Shown here one piece after another: positions 13,969-15,017 of a DNA stretch of 15,017 nt. Origin of the DNA: JAWLBW01 sp041687475 (GTDB lineage Bacteria > J088 > JAWLBW01); NCBI GenBank assembly GCA_041687475.1, contig JAWLBW010000093.1:1-15017 (forward strand), in the 5' to 3' direction. Under the pieces are notes generated by a model, which was given only the letters and a program-made list of their open reading frames with translations, was not told the DNA's origin and ran no database searches. Numbering within the stretch: the stretch's first letter is position 1; each line of letters begins with the position of its first letter. A program made the translations under genes and the position numbers.

Positions 13969-14035
13969 CTGCTTTCATAATATGAAAGCAGCCTCATACC
14001 CGGGGGGGGCTCCGCTTTCATATTATGAAAGCGGA
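13969..14035. repeat. Pair of near-perfect palindromes with a shared core
   Basis: First palindrome 13969-13991: arms CTGCTTTCATA and TATGAAAGCAG around a single A. Second 14011-14035: arms TCCGCTTTCATA and TATGAAAGCGGA around a single T. The 19-base cores are exact reverse complements of each other. The centres are 43 bases apart, separated by a tract with eight consecutive G (14002-14009). One-base centres argue against an RNA hairpin terminator. A dimeric regulator's operator or the ends of a small repeat element are both possible. Confidence 0.85.
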
Positions 14036-14203
14036 ATCGAAGGTATGGGAAAGATCCAATTGAAGCCTGCGGGGTAGTCGAAACCCACCGACCACCGCAA
14101 CGCCCTACCCAGGGTCTCCGGGTCGCCGGAAATCCGTGTCGCCCGTACACATCTCGTCAGCCCAGGCGCTCTGCGCCTGCCCGGCGACTCGATGTGGAAA
14201 GTG

Positions 14204-14296
14204 AGCCGTCCCGCACGGGGTGCTCCCCTTGTGTAAGGGGAGCCCGGAAGAATTGCATCCGGAGAGGGGTCAGCGCAGCCCGTGACCACCACTCAC
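14204..14296 (+). repeat. Dispersed repeat element, copy C (short)
   Basis: Contains CCCGCACGGGGTGCTCCCC as in copy B, the same perfect hairpin (GCTCCCCTT, loop GTGT, AAGGGGAGC; 14222-14243), then AATTGCATCCGGAGAGGGGT and CCCGTGA. The octamer array is missing. The right end runs to the stop codon of the next minus-strand gene, as copies A and B also do for their neighbours. Confidence 0.8.
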
Positions 14297-14689
14297 CTAC
14301 CCTTCCCCCTTGCGGGCCTTGTTTTGAATCCTGCTGCCCCGGGAAAGCCGATTCGCCATTCCTCTCGCAGCGATGTACGGCAAGGCGATGAGCAAGGTAC
14401 CGATGACCAACGCCGTGCGGAAGAAAACCTGCTGCATGACGACATACTGAAGTGCGGAATCGAGTACCACCGCCACCACGAAGGGAACGGCGATCTGCTT
14501 CCACAACAGCCGTAGCTCATGGCGTCGGTGCCCTTTCGCCTCCCATAGACCGATGACATAGGGGCGATGGCCTTCTCGTGCATCACGCCTGCCATCGCGA
14601 ATGCCGAGCAGGATGGCGACCAGCGGCTGCACGATGAAGCGGAAGGAGCCCGGCGCGCCACGTAATTGTTCCCACCATTCGGTCATCAT
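14297..14689 (-). CDS. Hypothetical membrane protein, about 130 residues
   Basis: Two to three hydrophobic segments are visible: IVQPLVAILLG (about 19-29), IAVPFVVAVVLDSALQYVV (about 66-84) and ALVIGTLLIALPYIAA (about 92-107), with a basic loop GIRDGRRDAREGHRPY between the first two that I associate with a widespread uncharacterised bacterial family. The C-terminus is basic. Two adjacent ATGs (14689 and 14686) follow an AGGGGGG site; the second has the better spacing (seven bases), so the protein has 129 or 130 residues. The stop and last codons may derive from repeat copy C, whose end they meet. It probably follows the DUF1345-like gene in one transcript, 72 bases downstream of it. Confidence 0.75.
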   Translation of the reverse strand: MMTEWWEQLRGAPGSFRFIVQPLVAILLGIRDGRRDAREGHRPYVIGLWEAKGHRRHELRLLWKQIAVPFVVAVVLDSALQYVVMQQVFFRTALVIGTLLIALPYIAARGMANRLSRGSRIQNKARKGEG

Positions 14690-14761
14690 TCATCCCCCCT
14701 TCCCCGAAAACTTTCTCTTTGCATTCCCACTCCCACCGGCTGTCTTCCCCCCCCAAGCTCG

Positions 14762-15017
14762 TCAGAGAAAGCCGGCGATGAGATTGAGGGCAATGGCCAG
14801 GATGACTGTGTTGTACCAGAAGGAGATTACGCTGTGGCCGAGCACGATTCTGCGGAGGCGCGTTGAAAAGAGCCCCGTATCGGTAACGCCGAACGTTACC
14901 CCCACGGCGAAGCTGACGTAAAAAAAGTCCCAATAGCCGCGTACACCGCCGGGCAGTTCGATGACCGGTGGGGCGTCGGGGTGCTCGCGCAACTCGCGAT
15001 GATAAATGTATGCATAC
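14762..15017 (-). CDS. DUF1345-like membrane protein, C-terminal part (cut by window edge)
   Basis: The frame is open from the right edge to its stop at 14762 and gives the last 85 or so residues. GYWDFFYVSFAVGVTFGVTD, followed by LRRIVLGHSVISFWYNTVIL and a final hydrophobic helix ALNLIAGFL, is the pattern I recall for the C-terminal end of DUF1345 multi-span inner-membrane proteins. The upstream codons at the edge read YAYIYHREL, so the TTG at 14992 is unlikely to be the true start; the gene begins beyond the window. Function unknown. Confidence 0.8.
   Translation of the reverse strand, partial: YAYIYHRELREHPDAPPVIELPGGVRGYWDFFYVSFAVGVTFGVTDTGLFSTRLRRIVLGHSVISFWYNTVILAIALNLIAGFL

Larger units (their letters stand above)
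13773..14296. other. Repeat-rich intergenic region upstream of the flavocytochrome gene
   Basis: No credible gene is seen. The stretch holds a GGAAC array (13829-13883), a pair of palindromes (13969-14035), a short GC hairpin (AGGCGC-TCT-GCGCCT, 14164-14178) and repeat copy C (about 14204-14296). No convincing promoter for the flavocytochrome gene could be picked out. Small frames crossing the area read through repeats and lack ribosome sites. Confidence 0.65.

Overview
The window comes from a GC-rich, probably Gram-negative bacterium: coding stretches are clearly G+C-rich with C/G-ending codons, and there are a classical lipoprotein signal and an exported small protein. The lipobox style (LGTGC), the abundance of short tandem and dispersed repeats, and the chemotaxis layout would fit a spirochaete of the Leptospirales, but nothing here proves that.

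Positions 25-7132 hold a compact plus-strand chemotaxis operon: an atypical receiver-only response regulator, cheD, cheA, a transmembrane methyl-accepting receptor, cheW, cheR and cheB. Genes overlap by ATGA or lie 2 to 14 bases apart, so they are almost certainly co-transcribed. Together they form a signalling array (receptor, CheW, CheA), its adaptation enzymes (CheR methylates, CheB demethylates or deamidates, CheD deamidates) and one output receiver. Four details stand out: the receiver has a 21-residue insertion, CheD carries an extra N-terminal helical domain resembling a histidine-less Hpt, CheA lacks the CheY-docking P2 domain, and the receptor ends in a likely CheR-tether motif. No flagellar gene, cheC or cheZ is visible, and the promoter lies left of the window.

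From 7120 to 10127 all genes are on the minus strand: two small unknown proteins (one exported, the other overlapping the end of cheB tail to tail), then a large lipoprotein with a six-repeat NHL beta-propeller, followed by a good intrinsic terminator and preceded by a plausible sigma-70-type promoter. Spacers here carry 9-bp tandem repeats and a GGAAC-rich array.

From about 10300 to 14300 is an accessory zone. Two complete type II toxin-antitoxin modules (vapBC on plus, yefM-yoeB on minus) and a flavocytochrome of the ferric reductase/NADPH oxidase superfamily (with a 29-residue membrane miniprotein just downstream) are separated by copies of one dispersed repeat of up to about 200 bp. All copies point the same way. 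Three of them abut the 3' ends of minus-strand genes, and they contain a perfect hairpin, an octamer tandem array and, in two copies, a G-quadruplex-type tract. The yefM promoter contains two TGTACA-type boxes 12 bp apart, matching the known YefM-YoeB operator geometry. A pair of near-perfect palindromes lies upstream of the flavocytochrome gene.

The right end holds two minus-strand membrane-protein genes: an unknown 130-residue protein and the C-terminal part of a DUF1345-like protein cut by the window edge.
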